From contig VZQC01010550.1 of NCBI GenBank assembly GCA_009823505.1, forward strand, positions 3,629,581 to 3,693,580: 64,000 bases of DNA, read 5' to 3'. Numbering within the stretch: position 1 is the stretch's first letter; each line of letters begins with the position of its first letter. Both the position numbers and the translations under genes were made by a program. Shown one piece after another: positions 11,179 through 23,124 of this stretch. Under the pieces are notes generated by a model. That model was not told where the DNA came from, did no database searches, and saw only the letters and a program-made list of their open reading frames with translations. This DNA is from Rhizomys pruinosus. Its lineage: Eukaryota > Chordata > Mammalia > Rodentia > Spalacidae.

Positions 11179-11385
11179 GAACTGGAGAAGTGGCTCAACA
11201 TTTAAGAGCACTGGCTGCTCTGTCAGGGAACCTGGGTTTGGTTCCCAGTACTCACATATCATCTGACAACCACCTGAAACTCTAGTTCCAGGGGATCCAA
11301 TACCCTTTTCTGATCTCTGCAGGCACTGTGTGAAAAGAGTCCACTTACATACCTGCAGGGAAAACATTTATACATAATATATATT
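11179..11385 (+). mobile_element. B2-type SINE, diverged
   Basis: Head ggaactggagaagtggctca, B box near 11235, tail atttatacataatatata. Confidence 0.8.
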
Positions 11386-11432
11386 TATATTAAAGTTTAG
11401 ATAAGAAAATTACTTATTCATGAATAAGTTAT

Positions 11433-11603
11433 TTGTTTGTTTATTTATTTATTTATTTAGTCTTTTTGAGGCAGGGTCTCCCTGTAGCCCCCAGCTGTCC
11501 TGGAACTCACTATGTAGACCAGGCTGGCCTCAAACTCACAGAGATCTGCCTGCCTCTGCCTCCCAAGTGCTAGGATTAAAGGCGTGCGCCACCACACCCG
11601 GCT
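11433..11603 (-). mobile_element. B1 SINE
   Basis: Minus-strand B1 with a (TTTA)n tail complement at 11435-11459 and an intact 5' end (ccaccacacccggct). Confidence 0.9.
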
Positions 11604-11726
11604 TTTTTTAATCTTATGTGTAAGTTCACTGCCTATGTTTTTGTAAGTGCACATGTGTTGTATTAACAAACCACGAAAATATAAAAAAAACACAGGATAC
11701 AGGTAATATAAGAAAAGCAAAAATTG

Positions 11727-11823
11727 GGGCCAGAGAAGGGGTTCAGTGGTTAAGAGCACTTGCTGCTTTCACAGAGGACTTAAGTTTTGTTCCCAGCACC
11801 CAGATGGCTGCTAACATCCCACT
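11727..11823 (+). mobile_element. B2-type SINE, 5' fragment
   Basis: Head and B box are present. The copy stops after gctgctaacatccc. Confidence 0.75.
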
Positions 11824-13085
11824 AACTTAGTCCTATAACCTTGTACAAGTTGTTTATTAACCTCTATGTCCATTTCCAACATATAAATAATATTAATAGA
11901 ATCTACTTCAAAGAGTTGTGAAATTCAAACAGGATTTTATTATTATGGATATTTGGGATAAATTTTCTCATAAAGCCAGTAAGATAATTGCCAGTGACAT
12001 AATTCTTACTACTATCTGGAGATTCTGCTCATGTGCTAAATACTCATACTTTTCAGGGCCTACTAAAAGCTTGTCTTAGGCTTTAGTACTCAGATGAGCA
12101 TTTGTGAAATATTATTAGGCAGAGCAGCAGTACTCAGGCAAGAAAGAACACAAAAGATATCCCTGTTCTTCTACATTCACAGATTTCAGTTTGGGAGAAA
12201 GAAGGGTAGAAATATTCAGTGACATTTTTTTCTTCTATTTATAGAGCACACCAAAAAAAAAAAAAAAAAATCAGAAATCTTCACCTTCCGAGACCATTGT
12301 TAACAGGGTGCTATATCATAACAAGGAAAACTAAAAAGTCAAGAACACAAAATACATTGAAAGGTAACATACTTTGAAGGTCTAGTAAGAATTCAGACTG
12401 TACATGCCACTAATAGCACATTGTGAAAAAGTAAGTAACATACAAATTCATTAGCTGTAATTGGCATATAAAGATACGCTCCAATGAAGATTTACTTACC
12501 CACCAATGAAGATTTATTTAGGCACCTTAATTTTCTTCTTGAAAATGAATACTAACCAAATTAATTTTCTAATTTATTTTTTCCTCAGTTTTAACATTTT
12601 ATAAATTTATGGCCCTTTTCTGTTAATAGGCAGATTAATGAAAGGACTACCAAAGGGGTGGTAATAACTACAAGCTAGGTTTTTCCAGGAAGTCTGGCTA
12701 CAAAGATTAAACTGGGAAACTGCTGAGGAAGGTCTTTTAAAAGGCCATTTTTCTCATGTGTAAATGTGTAGTGTGCAAGGGGCGGGGGATGGTCAGAGCT
12801 CCCATTAGGAGTCTTCCTCAAGTGCTCTCCACCATATTCATGAAACAGGGCTTCTCTACTGAAGTCAAATTACTTAAGGATCCCATATCCACCTGCTGAC
12901 TAAGGCAAAATTACAGGCAGGATGGCATGCCTATCCAGCATTTGCATGGCAAGGGTTTTAACCACTGAATCATCTAGTCAGCCTTTAAAAAGGTTATTCT
13001 GAAAGGTGAACATTGTTCAAAGCAAAGTAACTTGCTTTTAACAAGGTAAAGACATACTTTTAAAGACACATACTTTTAAAGACAT
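11824..13085. other. Non-coding DNA, nothing recognised
   Basis: Mostly unique sequence with an 18-base A tract near 12254. Just before the next B1, the motif acatacttttaaag is repeated imperfectly three times (13050-13090). Confidence 0.45.
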
Positions 13086-13087
13086 AC

Positions 13088-13244
13088 TTTTTTTTTGTCT
13101 TTCTGAGAAAGGGTCTCCCCGTAGCCCCAGCTGGCCTGGAACTCACTCTGTAGACCAGGCTGGCCTTGAACTTACAAAGATCCACCTGCCCTGCCTCTGC
13201 CTCCTGAGTGCTAGGATTAAAGGTGTGCGCCACCACACCTGGTT
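13088..13244 (-). mobile_element. B1 SINE
   Basis: Complete minus-strand B1 with a T-run at 13088 and gcgccaccacacctggtt at its 5' end. Confidence 0.9.
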
Positions 13245-13245
13245 A

Positions 13246-13466
13246 AAATTTTTTATTTATTTTTTATGTGTATGAGTGTACCGTCTGTATGTAGGTTTGT
13301 GCATCCGTGTCGTGCAATGCTGCAAAGGTGAGAAAAGGGCATTCGGATTCCCCTGGAACTGGAGTTAAAGATGGTTCTCAGCTGCCATGTGTGTGCTGGG
13401 AATCGAACCTGGATCCTCTGCAAGAGCAGTCGGAGCTCTTAACTGCTAGGCCATCTCTACAGCCCC
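13246..13466 (-). mobile_element. B2-type SINE
   Basis: Complete minus-strand copy. On the minus strand it runs full length before the B1, so the pair are separate insertions and not the chimeric SINE. Confidence 0.9.
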
Positions 13467-13987
13467 GAAATATGCTTTCTTTTGCCCATAAAAATGCTAT
13501 AAAAACATAGCATTCTTTGATAAAGGGAACTAGAGAACATAAAAAAAAGTTCTAAACTATCTAAGGCATTACTTGAATTTAAAATAGCATGCTCAATATT
13601 TGTCTCCACACTTTTACAGTTCAAAGAGACATGTATCATTTTCTTTAGTATTTCCCAAATGAGTACTACACTTCAGGCTGGAAGTGATGCAGTTCTAATC
13701 TGTGTGTGAAATAACCAGCATACACTTCAGCTACTGCTCTTTCTACACTGGTGGGAATTCCTTGGCTGTCTCATGTAATTATTGCTTATAAAAGTAAACA
13801 CTAGGTAACCATAGCAACTTGTTTTAAATTGAAAGTTGTTCTTTTCTTCAGCTTTTAAAGTATAGTAACTGATACTACATTTATGCAGATGTTTCCAAAT
13901 TGTAGAAACCAGAATGAATTGTAAATAAACCTTCGTCCTTTTTAAAGAGGTGGAAAATTTTAGCTGGTTTTAAAATCATCTCACGTT
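13467..13987. other. Non-coding DNA, nothing recognised
   Basis: Unique-looking sequence, no repeats or exons recognised. Confidence 0.45.
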
Positions 13988-14095
13988 CAAGCTGGGTGTG
14001 GTGGCACACGTGTAGGAGCCCAGCACTTAGGAGGCCAAGGCCAGAAGACCATGAGCTTGAGGCCATCCAGCCACACAGCACGACAGTCTCAACAA
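13988..14095 (+). mobile_element. B1-like SINE, old
   Basis: Diverged B1 (gctgggtgtggtggcacac, agcacttaggaggccaag). Confidence 0.7.
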
Positions 14096-14970
14096 CCAGA
14101 TCAAACAATATACGAAAGTAGCACAACTTTAAAGAAAAAAATGCCTCTAATTCAAATTGGCTTTCGAGTCATATGAATATAAAGAATCTTTGCTGACTTA
14201 CAAACTACTTGATATAACTAAAATTATGAGGGAAAATTAATTTTTCTGCTTATTAACAACACTTTTCCCTTCTATCTTCTTTACTTTGGGGATGTTAGGT
14301 ATACAAAAAAATTATCTATTTTTAGCTTATTAAATTTTTTTCTTCTGAAAGAAAATAAATATTGAATCTATACTTCCTTAAAAAGTCCATTTTACCTTCT
14401 GATTTAACTGAAACTCACTGTTTTCCTAGGTCTTCCCAATTGTTAGTTATTGCTTTGTTCACTCTTAGTTTATCTCAGAGCACCTGATCAATTAAGCTAT
14501 AGGAGGTGATTCATGCATTTGTTCATTTCTGAGTAACATTACTCCTTAGAGCCATGTCTTTCATTTGCTAAACTGAAACATTATTTTATAGCCAGGAAAA
14601 ATAAGGTCCAGAGGAAATTAAATGACAAACGCTCCCATTACCAAAACTTAAAGACTCACTGCTAAAAACTAAACCTACAAACTAAAGCCATTTAATCCAC
14701 TGCTACTGTGACTGTTTAAACTTACTGAGCCACAAAAGCCTCAAAATTCATGCCTCAAAAGCTACCAAGTAGCCAATGATGAGCAGACTAAGATGCTTGT
14801 TTTGTATAAGCTTTCTTTCTTTCCTGGAGTAGAACGAGTCTTGCTATAATCCAAAATAAACTCTAGAGACTTAACTACTTAACTGATTCAAATACAGTAA
14901 TGTTAAAAGGACATTTGGTACCTTAAAAAGAATATGAATATAGTATCTGTGAAATAAAAAGGTTTCAACG
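14096..14970. other. Non-coding DNA, nothing recognised
   Basis: 875 bases of AT-rich unique-looking DNA. Confidence 0.45.
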
Positions 14971-14971
14971 A

Positions 14972-15112
14972 GCAGCTGGAGAGATGGCTCAGTGGTTAAG
15001 AGTGCTGGCTGCTCTTGCAGAGAACCCAGATTCAGATCCTAGCACCTAAATGGGAGCTAACAACGGTCTGTAACTCTAGTTCCAGGGGATCCAAGGCCCT
15101 CTTCTGACCTTG
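14972..15112 (+). mobile_element. B2-type SINE, 5' half (split)
   Basis: Runs from cagctggagagatggctcag to ccctcttctgacct and is interrupted there. The 3' half resumes at 15741. Confidence 0.85.
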
Positions 15113-15287
15113 TGCTGGATAGCAGTTAGTGTCAACTTGACAACCTGTGTGAGGGAGCCTCAACAGGGCAATTTCCTCCACTGGACCAGCCTGAGCCATA
15201 CGTGTGTAGGTGTTTTCTTCACTGTTGAGTGATATGGGAGGCCCAAGCCCACTGTGGGTGGTGCCACCCCTGGGCAGGTTGTGCTGT

Positions 15288-15288
15288 A

Positions 15289-15338
<50 letters not shown>
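15288..15338. repeat. (GT)n microsatellite
   Basis: About 25 uninterrupted GT units inside the rodent repeat. Confidence 0.95.
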
Positions 15339-15339
<1 letters not shown>

Positions 15340-15346
15340 GGGAGGC

Positions 15347-15483
15347 TGATGCCAGGCGTGGTAGTGTACACCTTTAATCCCAGGAGAGGCAGGTGGATCT
15401 CTGTGAGTTCTAGGCCAGCCTGATCTACAAGCTGAGTTCCAGGCCAGCTGGGGCTACAGGAAGACCCTGTCTCAGAAAGACCA
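15347..15483 (+). mobile_element. B1 SINE nested in rodent repeat
   Basis: Complete B1 with a short deletion in the first third; the tail continues as (AAAT)n to about 15520. Confidence 0.9.
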
Positions 15484-15740
15484 AAATAAATAAATGAATA
15501 AATAAATAAATAAACAAAATTTAAAAGCAGGCTAAGCATAGGGCAGAGGAGCAAGCCAGCAGCAGCCTTCCTCCATAGCCTGTGCTTTAGCTCCTGCCTC
15601 CAGGTTCCTGCCCTCTAACTGATGGGCTCTCTAACTGATGAACTGTGACCCGTGAGATGTAAAATGAATAAACTCTTTCTTCCCCAAGTTGGTATTGGTC
15701 AGAGTGTCTTTTCATAGCAATGGAGAAGCAAACTAAGACA

Positions 15741-15825
15741 TCCACAGGCACTGCATGATGAAGGTGCACTTACATGCATGCAGGCAATACATTCATACAC
15801 AGAAAATAAAATTTATTTTTAAAAA
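15741..15825 (+). mobile_element. B2-type SINE, 3' half (split)
   Basis: tccacaggcactgcatgatg continues exactly where the 14972-15112 half stops, confirming a later insertion. Confidence 0.85.
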
Positions 15826-16186
15826 TACGGCCTCAATGAAAGATTTGAGTGGCTGAAGGACAAGAGAAAAAGAAAATGATCATTAATGATGATTTTTTAA
15901 AACCATAGGTCACCTTTTTAAAAAAAAAGGCAACTTAAGAAACTGATTTTTTTTTTACCTGGATGCCATTTAAGCTATAATACTACCTGTGTACTCTGAA
16001 GCAGACAGCTTATTTAGCATGTATGAGGCTATTAGTTTGATTGTACTATCACCTATAAAAATCAAAACATCTAAAATGTTTTTAAGGTAATGATTAAAAC
16101 ACTGTATGAGAAAAGAAGAGTAAGGTATAGCTTTTGAGCTTTCCACTCTTCTACATGGATTTATCTCTGAAAAAATACATATATTG
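15826..16186. other. Non-coding DNA, nothing recognised
   Basis: AT-rich; no repeat or exon recognised. Confidence 0.4.
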
Positions 16187-16240
16187 AAGCTGAATATGGT
16201 GGCACACATTTGTAATCTTAGCATTCAGGAGGCTTAGACG
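16187..16240 (+). mobile_element. B1 fragment
   Basis: Diverged 5' third of a B1 (gctgaatatggtggcacaca). Confidence 0.55.
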
Positions 16241-16309
16241 GGAGGTTTGTAATGAGTTACATTACGCACACACGCACTTCAACTGCATAGTATGTTACAA
16301 GTGAATGAA

Positions 16310-16510
16310 CAAAACAAAACAAAACAAAACAAAACAACTAGCTTCGCAGGGCACGGTGCCATGCACCTTTAATCCTATCACTTGGGAGGCAGAAGCAGAG
16401 GCAGAGGCAGAGGCAGGCGGATCTTTTGTGAGTTCAAAGCCAGTCTTGTCTACAGAGTGAGTTCCAGGACAGCTGGGGCTACAGGGAGACCCTGTCTTGA
16501 AAAAGACAAA
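16310..16510 (+). mobile_element. B1 SINE with internal hexamer expansion
   Basis: An (AAAAC)n run precedes the element. The normally single gcagaggcag block is expanded to four GGCAGA-type units at 16386-16416. Confidence 0.85.
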
Positions 16511-17124
16511 AAAAAAAACCAAACCAAACCAAACCAAAAAAACACCAAAACACCAAAACAACAACAACAACAAAAAAACTAGTTTCAACACTTAACTGCA
16601 TGACCACTATCTTGATTTAATTATGAATTTTCAAATGGTTCCCTTATATAAATCTAGAAAGGGTTTCCATTAGCTAATGCAAAAGCACCATCCAGTGGCA
16701 AAAGCTAGTAAATGCAACTTTTACAAAGATAACAGAAAAGTAGATTGGAAATTCACATGGTCTCCAATGTATTAACAGGAAAGAAAAAAATGGGCTCTGT
16801 GATATTGACAATCTGCTATTTGTTACCATTTTCCCAATCAAATATGACCCTTACTACAAAAAGTCTTCCAAGATTTGCTGTTTGGCTTGCTTTTCTGTTA
16901 TGTCCATCTATTTCTCAAATGCTGGGTTGAGAAAAGAATAGTAGGCATATTTTAAGATTTGTGCAAAGCCAAAAACCTTCATGAGTCAAAAACAATAAAT
17001 GATTTACAAAGAACAAAAAATAGACGAGGGATAGAAATTCCAGGAAAATTCTAGTTATCTACTCATTCTGGGTAATGACAAATGAATCATTCAATAATTC
17101 AATCCCCCCCCTTTTAAAGGGGGT
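16511..17124. other. Non-coding DNA with short A/C-rich repeats
   Basis: (AACCA)n and (ACA)n runs at 16511-16578 form the B1 tail. The remainder to 17124 holds nothing recognised. Confidence 0.45.
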
Positions 17125-17126
17125 GG

Positions 17127-17270
17127 TAGCAAAGCATTGTGGTACACACCTTTAATCCCAGCATTCCTGAGGCAGAGGAAGGAGGATCTCTGAGTCTGGG
17201 GCTAGCCTGGTCTACAGAGCAAGTTCCAGGCCAGTCAGAGCTACATAGTGAGACCCTGTCTCAAAAAAGG
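17127..17270 (+). mobile_element. B1 SINE
   Basis: Complete but diverged B1 ending gaccctgtctcaaaaaag. Confidence 0.85.
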
Positions 17271-18265
17271 GGGAGGGGAGCTAGGAGTAGGAAAAGACAA
17301 GAGATGGAAGAGAAAGGACTGAGAATAAAAGCAGTAATTCAGTGGTAGAGCACTTTCCTAGCACGAATAAGGCCATGTGTAAGTCTGATATCACAAAAAC
17401 AAGAAACAAAAGGGCAGTCATTTGATAGATAATTTAAATTTAGACTTCTTAAAAAGAAGCAGAGTAAAGATTCATGATTAGTTATTTATGTGATATATCA
17501 GAATTGTTGAATGGAATATGAATCCTGAATAGGATCATGTTTACACCAGTTTAATATACTAAATACTGTTTATCTCCTACTAGAAAACAGATGGATATTA
17601 TTTTTCTCTTTCCAACCTAACAGCTTCCTTCTTTAAAAGGAAAAGAAAAAAAAAGTTAAAAACAAATTCTATAAAACCCAAGTAAGGGTATTTTTCCATT
17701 TTGAAACTATTGTGCATCAAGTTTACTTAACACCAACTGGTATTACTCCTTTGGGATCATAAAACAGCTAACAAAAAGGACAGCAGATTGCAGCTTTCCA
17801 ATGGTAAAGAAGTAGTATCCAGGGACATCGTTAAGACATTTAAAATGAGAAGTCTAGCAAACAACACCTAAGTTATTAAACTTACACTGCCTTTCTAGTG
17901 CACTCAGTTTAATGACTCTAGAGTTTGAGATTTTTTAAAATTACTTTCACTAAAAACACAGAAGACGTTCATGTAACTGAGGTCTCTGAACGTTAAAATG
18001 TTTACAGTATCTATAACATTTAATATGTGGAGAATGAACAAGGTGATGGATCAGCTGGATAAGAGGATGAAAACACTTATTGATTTTTTGGGACAAAATA
18101 AAACTATTTGCAAGACCTTTCTTTATCTCCAGGTGTTTTAATATTTTCTTCTCCAAAGTTAAGAGAACTTAAAGATTTATAAGCCCCTTTCCACTTAAAA
18201 TCTATTTGAAATATTTAATTGCTACATACTAAGTCTTCTACAGACACAAGGGCCACTACTATAGG
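17271..18265. other. Non-coding DNA, nothing recognised
   Basis: About 1 kb of AT-rich unique-looking sequence. Confidence 0.45.
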
Positions 18266-18418
18266 TAAAATGCCTGGTGTGGTGGTGCACGCCTTTAATC
18301 CTAGCACTTGGGAGGCAGAGGCAGGCGGATCTTTGTGAGTTCAAGGCCAGCTTGGTCTACAGAGTGAGTTCCAGGACAGCGGGGACTACAGGGAGACCCT
18401 GTCTTGAAACACAGACGA
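18266..18418 (+). mobile_element. B1 SINE, young type
   Basis: Close to the window's youngest B1 consensus (aatcctagcacttggg, ggatctttgtgagttc, gtcttgaaa). Confidence 0.9.
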
Positions 18419-18860
18419 AAATAACAAACAACAAAAAAAAATTTTTTTTGAAAAAGAAAAAAAAAAGAAAAAAGTCTCCAATATAGGGTTTGGGCTGACA
18501 TTATGTATTAATTCACATAATTACATAGAAGTTTAAGTTATGAGGCATAAATAGCAACAAACTAGTCAATTACAAGAGCTGCCAATATACTGCATAGAGA
18601 CTACTAGAAAATAACCTACCATAAAAGGAATTCCCATACTATTTTCCTCTGGTAGAAGCAGTAGCTGTATTGTTTCAATTCCAATCACAGGCCTGTAGCA
18701 GAAAACAGACATCAAAAGCAAGAATATGCCAACCCTCAAAAGGAAGGGGCTATACACCTTAAGAAAACACTCAACTATTAGATAATGTAAAACTTACTTT
18801 AATTTTTACTAATTCAGAATTTAGTTTGAGACATCCATCAAGAAAAGATAATTTGCATAG
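18419..18860. other. Non-coding DNA, nothing recognised
   Basis: The A-rich B1 tail to about 18475, then unique-looking sequence. Confidence 0.4.
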
Positions 18861-18865
18861 GATTT

Positions 18866-18994
18866 TTTTTTTCATTTTTCTGTTACTTTCTGAGGCAAGG
18901 TTTTGCTATGTAGTCCAAAACGGCCTCAAGCTCTCAATCACCCTGCCTCCAGTTTTAAGTGCTGGGATTACAAATATGTACTACACACCCAGCA
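18866..18994 (-). mobile_element. Old B1-like element
   Basis: Strongly diverged minus-strand B1; ctgaggcaaggttttgctat and gtgctgggattacaaatatg remain recognisable. Confidence 0.6.
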
Positions 18995-19425
18995 CAGGAA
19001 GATATATTTTTAAAGACTGTCTTTATAAATAAACTAACCTTTATTGGATTCCTTGAAGAAGCTCCAAATGAGAGGCTTCATTTTTAGAATCCATAGTAAG
19101 AAGCTATCCTCTTAAATCTTAAAAACCCCACACACAACAACCTAGTTCAAATATATCCATTAATAACACATTCAACCAGTTAATAATTATGTTTATCCAG
19201 GGTATGTCTTAAGCTAAGAAATTGCTTATGAAGTATAAAATATTCATTTTATATCATCTTTACATATGAAGCATTATGTTTCTAACATGTATTTACCCAT
19301 GCCTCTAACTAGTCCTCTAATACTTTGCATTATAGTATAAGAAACAAATTTCCTAATATCAAACATTTAGGTTTCTTTGTTATAATCTTATATAAGTTCT
19401 CTAACACTGCTATATATTCTTTTCT
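18995..19425. other. Non-coding DNA, nothing recognised
   Basis: No repeat or exon recognised. Confidence 0.4.
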
Positions 19426-19426
19426 T

Positions 19427-19571
19427 GGTGCTTTTGAGACAGGGTCTCACTAAGTAGCCCTAAATGGCCTGGAACTCACTATGTAGACCAGGCTGCCCTT
19501 AAACTCACAGAGATCCTCCTACCTTGCCTCCTGAGTGCTGGGATTAAAGGCATGTACCACTGCACCCAGCT
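19427..19571 (-). mobile_element. B1 SINE
   Basis: Minus-strand B1 with full core and 5' end (taccactgcacccagct). Confidence 0.9.
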
Positions 19572-19976
19572 TATGTATTTTTACATAACAATTTTCCTAG
19601 AATAAAAATAAATTTACCACCGGTTAATTTAGTGAAATTTGACTTGTCTTCAAGTAAAATAAGATCTAAAAAATTATAAAGACAATTCAAGTGAAATGAT
19701 CTGAAAAGAACACACATCACAATTAAATATATGTAAAATACTAGGCTAGAAGAATCTTGGGGGGGGGTGTTGTGTTTTGTTGTTTACTTTTTACCATCAT
19801 TGTCACAGTAACCAGTTGCTAGTGTCCTAATATGCTTTTCCAGAATACAAAGAAGATATAAATGATCTTATCTTACTCTGGTGGAATAAGGTAAGATACA
19901 GCTTGAAATGTATTAAAATGTGTTCTTTATCCATCAAAATTATGAACAAATTAGGTTTATCAAAAAGTGTCAGCCT

Positions 19977-20100
19977 AGCTGGGCATGGTGGCACACATCT
20001 GTAAATCCTATTACTCAAAAAGAGGCTTTCTGAGTCTGAAGGTAGCCTGAGCTACACTTCAAGTATAGCCTAAGCTAAATATGGAAATCTCTGTCCCAAA
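19977..20100 (+). mobile_element. B1 SINE, diverged
   Basis: gctgggcatggtggcacaca at the 5' end; the middle is decayed. Confidence 0.75.
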
Positions 20101-20284
20101 ACAAGAGATTTATTTTTGTGTGTGTATATTATCTAGGCACATAACAGCCCTGGCAATACCATTAATTTGCCATTTGGTGGCAGCAAATACAAAAGAAAAT
20201 TTTTTCAGGGCTATTACCAAGCAAAAGTATTTTCCAAATCTCCTATTGTAAACAAGAACTTCAAATGAAAGGGAGGCTTTTTCT

Positions 20285-20480
20285 TGAAACTGAATCTGGT
20301 TATTTTGCTCAGACTGGCCCCAAAGTCTCGGCTTCCAGAGTGGTGGGATTACAGGCATGCACATTTTATATGTTTTAGATTGTTGGTTTGCTTGTTAAGG
20401 TACACCAGGCTTTCTTAAACTGTCTACCTCAGCCTCCTAACTACTGAGATTATCGGCATGTGCTGGACACCATGACCAGC
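20285..20480 (-). mobile_element. Two old B1-like monomers
   Basis: Two decayed minus-strand B1 segments: gtgggattacaggcatgcac near 20345 and ctgagattatcggcatgtgc near 20445. Confidence 0.5.
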
Positions 20481-21516
20481 TTTGACAGTTCCATTTGTAA
20501 CATATTTACAGCCAAGTTCAAAACAGTACCAAGAGCAAATTTATGCTAAAAAAACAATGGGGTCTTTTACATATGTTTTCCCCATTTTTGCTATAAAGGG
20601 TAGTAGAGAATAAGATAGTGAAAGAATTACTTGAGAACCTAAAGACCACACTGATACAGCTCCCACTAGTGTAATTTACAGTGAGAACATACACCAAAAA
20701 AAAGCAATGAAAGGGTATACTACAAAGTATTACCCTACGATTGCCTTAAGCTCTCTTCTGTTGCAATATCAATTTATTTCAAAAGGAAAAATACCTGCTA
20801 CCCTTTATGAGCTACTTTTTCTTTCTTAAATCCACAAGGTGACCAAAGTATTTAAGTTACAAGCACCTAAAAATGTACACAGAGCATCTCTTTATACAAA
20901 ATTACCACATAGCAAAGTATGTTTCACTTCTTAGAAATTTATTTTCAAAATTAATGCCAAATGCTTACAGTGGAAGACCCTGAGAAACATGAAATTACAT
21001 CACCAGTGGATTAATCTATCAATACATCCACCTAAATGTGTGGATTAATCTATACTGACAGATTAATCATGGAGTTAAACACATCTGAAGACTATTAAAG
21101 CCAAGTCCTGAGAGAGCACTGCTCTTCAAGAGCAGGGACTGCATCTCATTCACATCATGTGTATGATATAGATATTTATCAGCTCTATAGCTCTGCTTAA
21201 TATGTTAACAGCCATGAACACTTTTTCATGAACGGACATTTCATACTAATGATTATATCCTGTTACAAAAGAATTATCATAATATCTCCCAATTTTGGGC
21301 TATTGCTTTCTGTTCCAAATAGAAGCAAGATTTACAGGGTAGACATTAACTTTAATTAGATCAAGAGAAAACACAAGACAATCACAACTGACACAGAGAC
21401 AAATGAAATTCAATGCCTTCATAATTAAAATAATCGACATATTAGAAGGGAGTCTCTTTACCATTATAAAAAACATTTAGAAACTAAGCAAAAGAGACCC
21501 AGTTTCCACCACAGTT
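20481..21516. other. Non-coding DNA, nothing recognised
   Basis: About 1 kb of AT-rich, SINE-free sequence. A short motif, ggattaatctat, recurs at about 21008 and 21042. Confidence 0.45.
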
Positions 21517-21532
21517 AAAGAATAAACACTCA

Positions 21533-21769
21533 GGGGCTGGAGAGATGGCCTAGCAGTTAAGAGCGCCGACCGCTCTTACAGAGGACCCAGGTTCGATCCC
21601 CGGCACCCACATGGCAGCCGAGAACCGTCTGAAACTCCAATTCCAGGACAACTCCAGTTCCAGGAGAATCCGACGCCCTCTTCTGACCTCCGCAGCATTG
21701 CACGACACGGGTGCACAGACTTGCATGCAGACAGTACATTCATACACATACAGAAATAAAAAAAAAAAA
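21533..21769 (+). mobile_element. B2-type SINE, duplication subfamily
   Basis: Full-length copy with the tandem pair aactccaattccagga / caactccagttccagga (21632-21666). A 16-base target duplication ending ...aataaacactca lies at 21517-21532 and 21770-21785, indicating a recent insertion. Confidence 0.95.
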
Positions 21770-21879
21770 AAAGAATAAACACTCAATGCTTCTGTACACG
21801 AGGATGTCTATTTTCCCATGAGCTTTTACATGACTGTTATATAGAGTCATCTGCTTTTTCTAAGAATCCACAGTATCAG

Positions 21880-22210
21880 GGCTGGAACGGCTGGGAGATT
21901 GGCTAGCATATAAAGAGCACCAACTCCTTTTGCCGAAGCCCGGGTTCGATTCCCAGTAACCACAACACTGGAGAAATAAAAGAACTCTGGTTTAACCAGT
22001 TCGGTCGCCTAGGCGAAAAAGTAGTACCGACGCCGAACATAATCTCCTGCCACCTGGAATTGCAATTATCTGGGGAGGTTCATACTTCTCACGGCAATTA
22101 CGCAGTATAGATAAGTGCACACCATCACTGCTGGTCAATCCTACAACACACTATACAGCCAAGACAGTACAATATGCATATACATCATTAAAAATATAAG
22201 TAAATTAATA
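21880..22210 (+). other. Garbled B2-type SINE and low-quality sequence beside a gap
   Basis: A B2 head (ggctggaacggctgggagat, cccgggttcgattcccag) is riddled with indels. It passes into sequence with unusual CpG density that resembles nothing nearby. It runs directly into the run of Ns, so I read it as uncorrected long-read extension. Confidence 0.55.
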
Positions 22211-22386
22211 NNNNNNNNNNNNNNNNNNNNNNNNNNNNNNNNNNNNNNNNNNNNNNNNNNNNNNNNNNNNNNNNNNNNNNNNNNNNNNNNNNNNNNNNNN
22301 NNNNNNNNNNNNNNNNNNNNNNNNNNNNNNNNNNNNNNNNNNNNNNNNNNNNNNNNNNNNNNNNNNNNNNNNNNNNNNNNNNNNNN
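22211..22386. other. Assembly gap (176 Ns)
   Basis: Run of N followed at once by a 31-base A tract (22387-22417), probably the tail of an unresolved SINE. Confidence 1.
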
Positions 22387-22417
<31 letters not shown>

Positions 22418-22419
<2 letters not shown>

Positions 22420-22748
22420 TTAGTGGGCCTTATAATTTAAAAGTTCTGAACAAAAGACTCCTACTAAACAAAATGAGAAATCTAGCCAATTAACTGAGAT
22501 GTATGACAAAAATCAGTGAGTCATAGCCTATATACAGACATAAATATATAAATGTATGTTTATTGAAAGGAAAAACAAAGCAATTCACCATGACCAGCAC
22601 CCCCCAAATTAAAATCTACTCAATCTCACGAGGAATCTGGGAAATGCAAATTATAGCAACTTTTCAACTTTTATCACTTGAATCAAACAATTCTCGGCCA
22701 TTTAGGAGTTGTATTATTTATTTGTTTGCTGTGATAAACTACAGACCA
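22418..22748. other. Non-coding DNA, nothing recognised
   Basis: AT-rich; no repeat or exon recognised. Confidence 0.4.
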
Positions 22749-22960
22749 ATGGGGCTGGAGAGATGGCTCGGTGGTTAAAAGCACTGGCTGGTCTTGCAGA
22801 AGACCTAGGTTTGATTCCCAGCATCCACATGATAGCTAACAACCATCCGTAACTCCAGTTCCCAGGGAACTGATGTATTCTTCTGACCTCTGTGGGTACT
22901 GCACGACATGGGTGCACTTACATACATGCAAACAGTATACTCATACACATAAAATAAAAA
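22749..22960 (+). mobile_element. B2-type SINE
   Basis: Full length, older type without the internal duplication. Confidence 0.9.
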
Positions 22961-22969
22961 TTAATAATT

Positions 22970-23105
22970 AGCCGGGCATGGTGGCACATGCCTTTTAGCA
23001 CTCAGGAGGCAGAGGCAGGCGGATCCCTGTGAGTTCAAGGCCAGCCTGGTCTACAGAGTGAGTTACAGGATAGCTAGGGTTACAGGGAGACCCTGTCTTG
23101 AAAAG
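22970..23105 (+). mobile_element. B1 SINE in B2 tail
   Basis: gccgggcatggtggcacatg to gaccctgtcttgaaaagacc; it begins in the A/T-rich tail of the preceding B2. Confidence 0.9.
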
Positions 23106-23124
23106 ACCAAATAATAATAATAAA

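Larger units (their letters stand above)
15113..15740. mobile_element. Rodent interspersed repeat inserted in a B2 SINE
   Basis: Starts tgtgctgga...gtcaacttgac and ends gcaaactaagaca. The ends resemble a medium-copy rodent repeat whose class I am unsure of (RMER/URR type). Related copies lie at 23125-23455 and 45105-45395. It is itself interrupted by a GT microsatellite and a B1. Confidence 0.6.
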
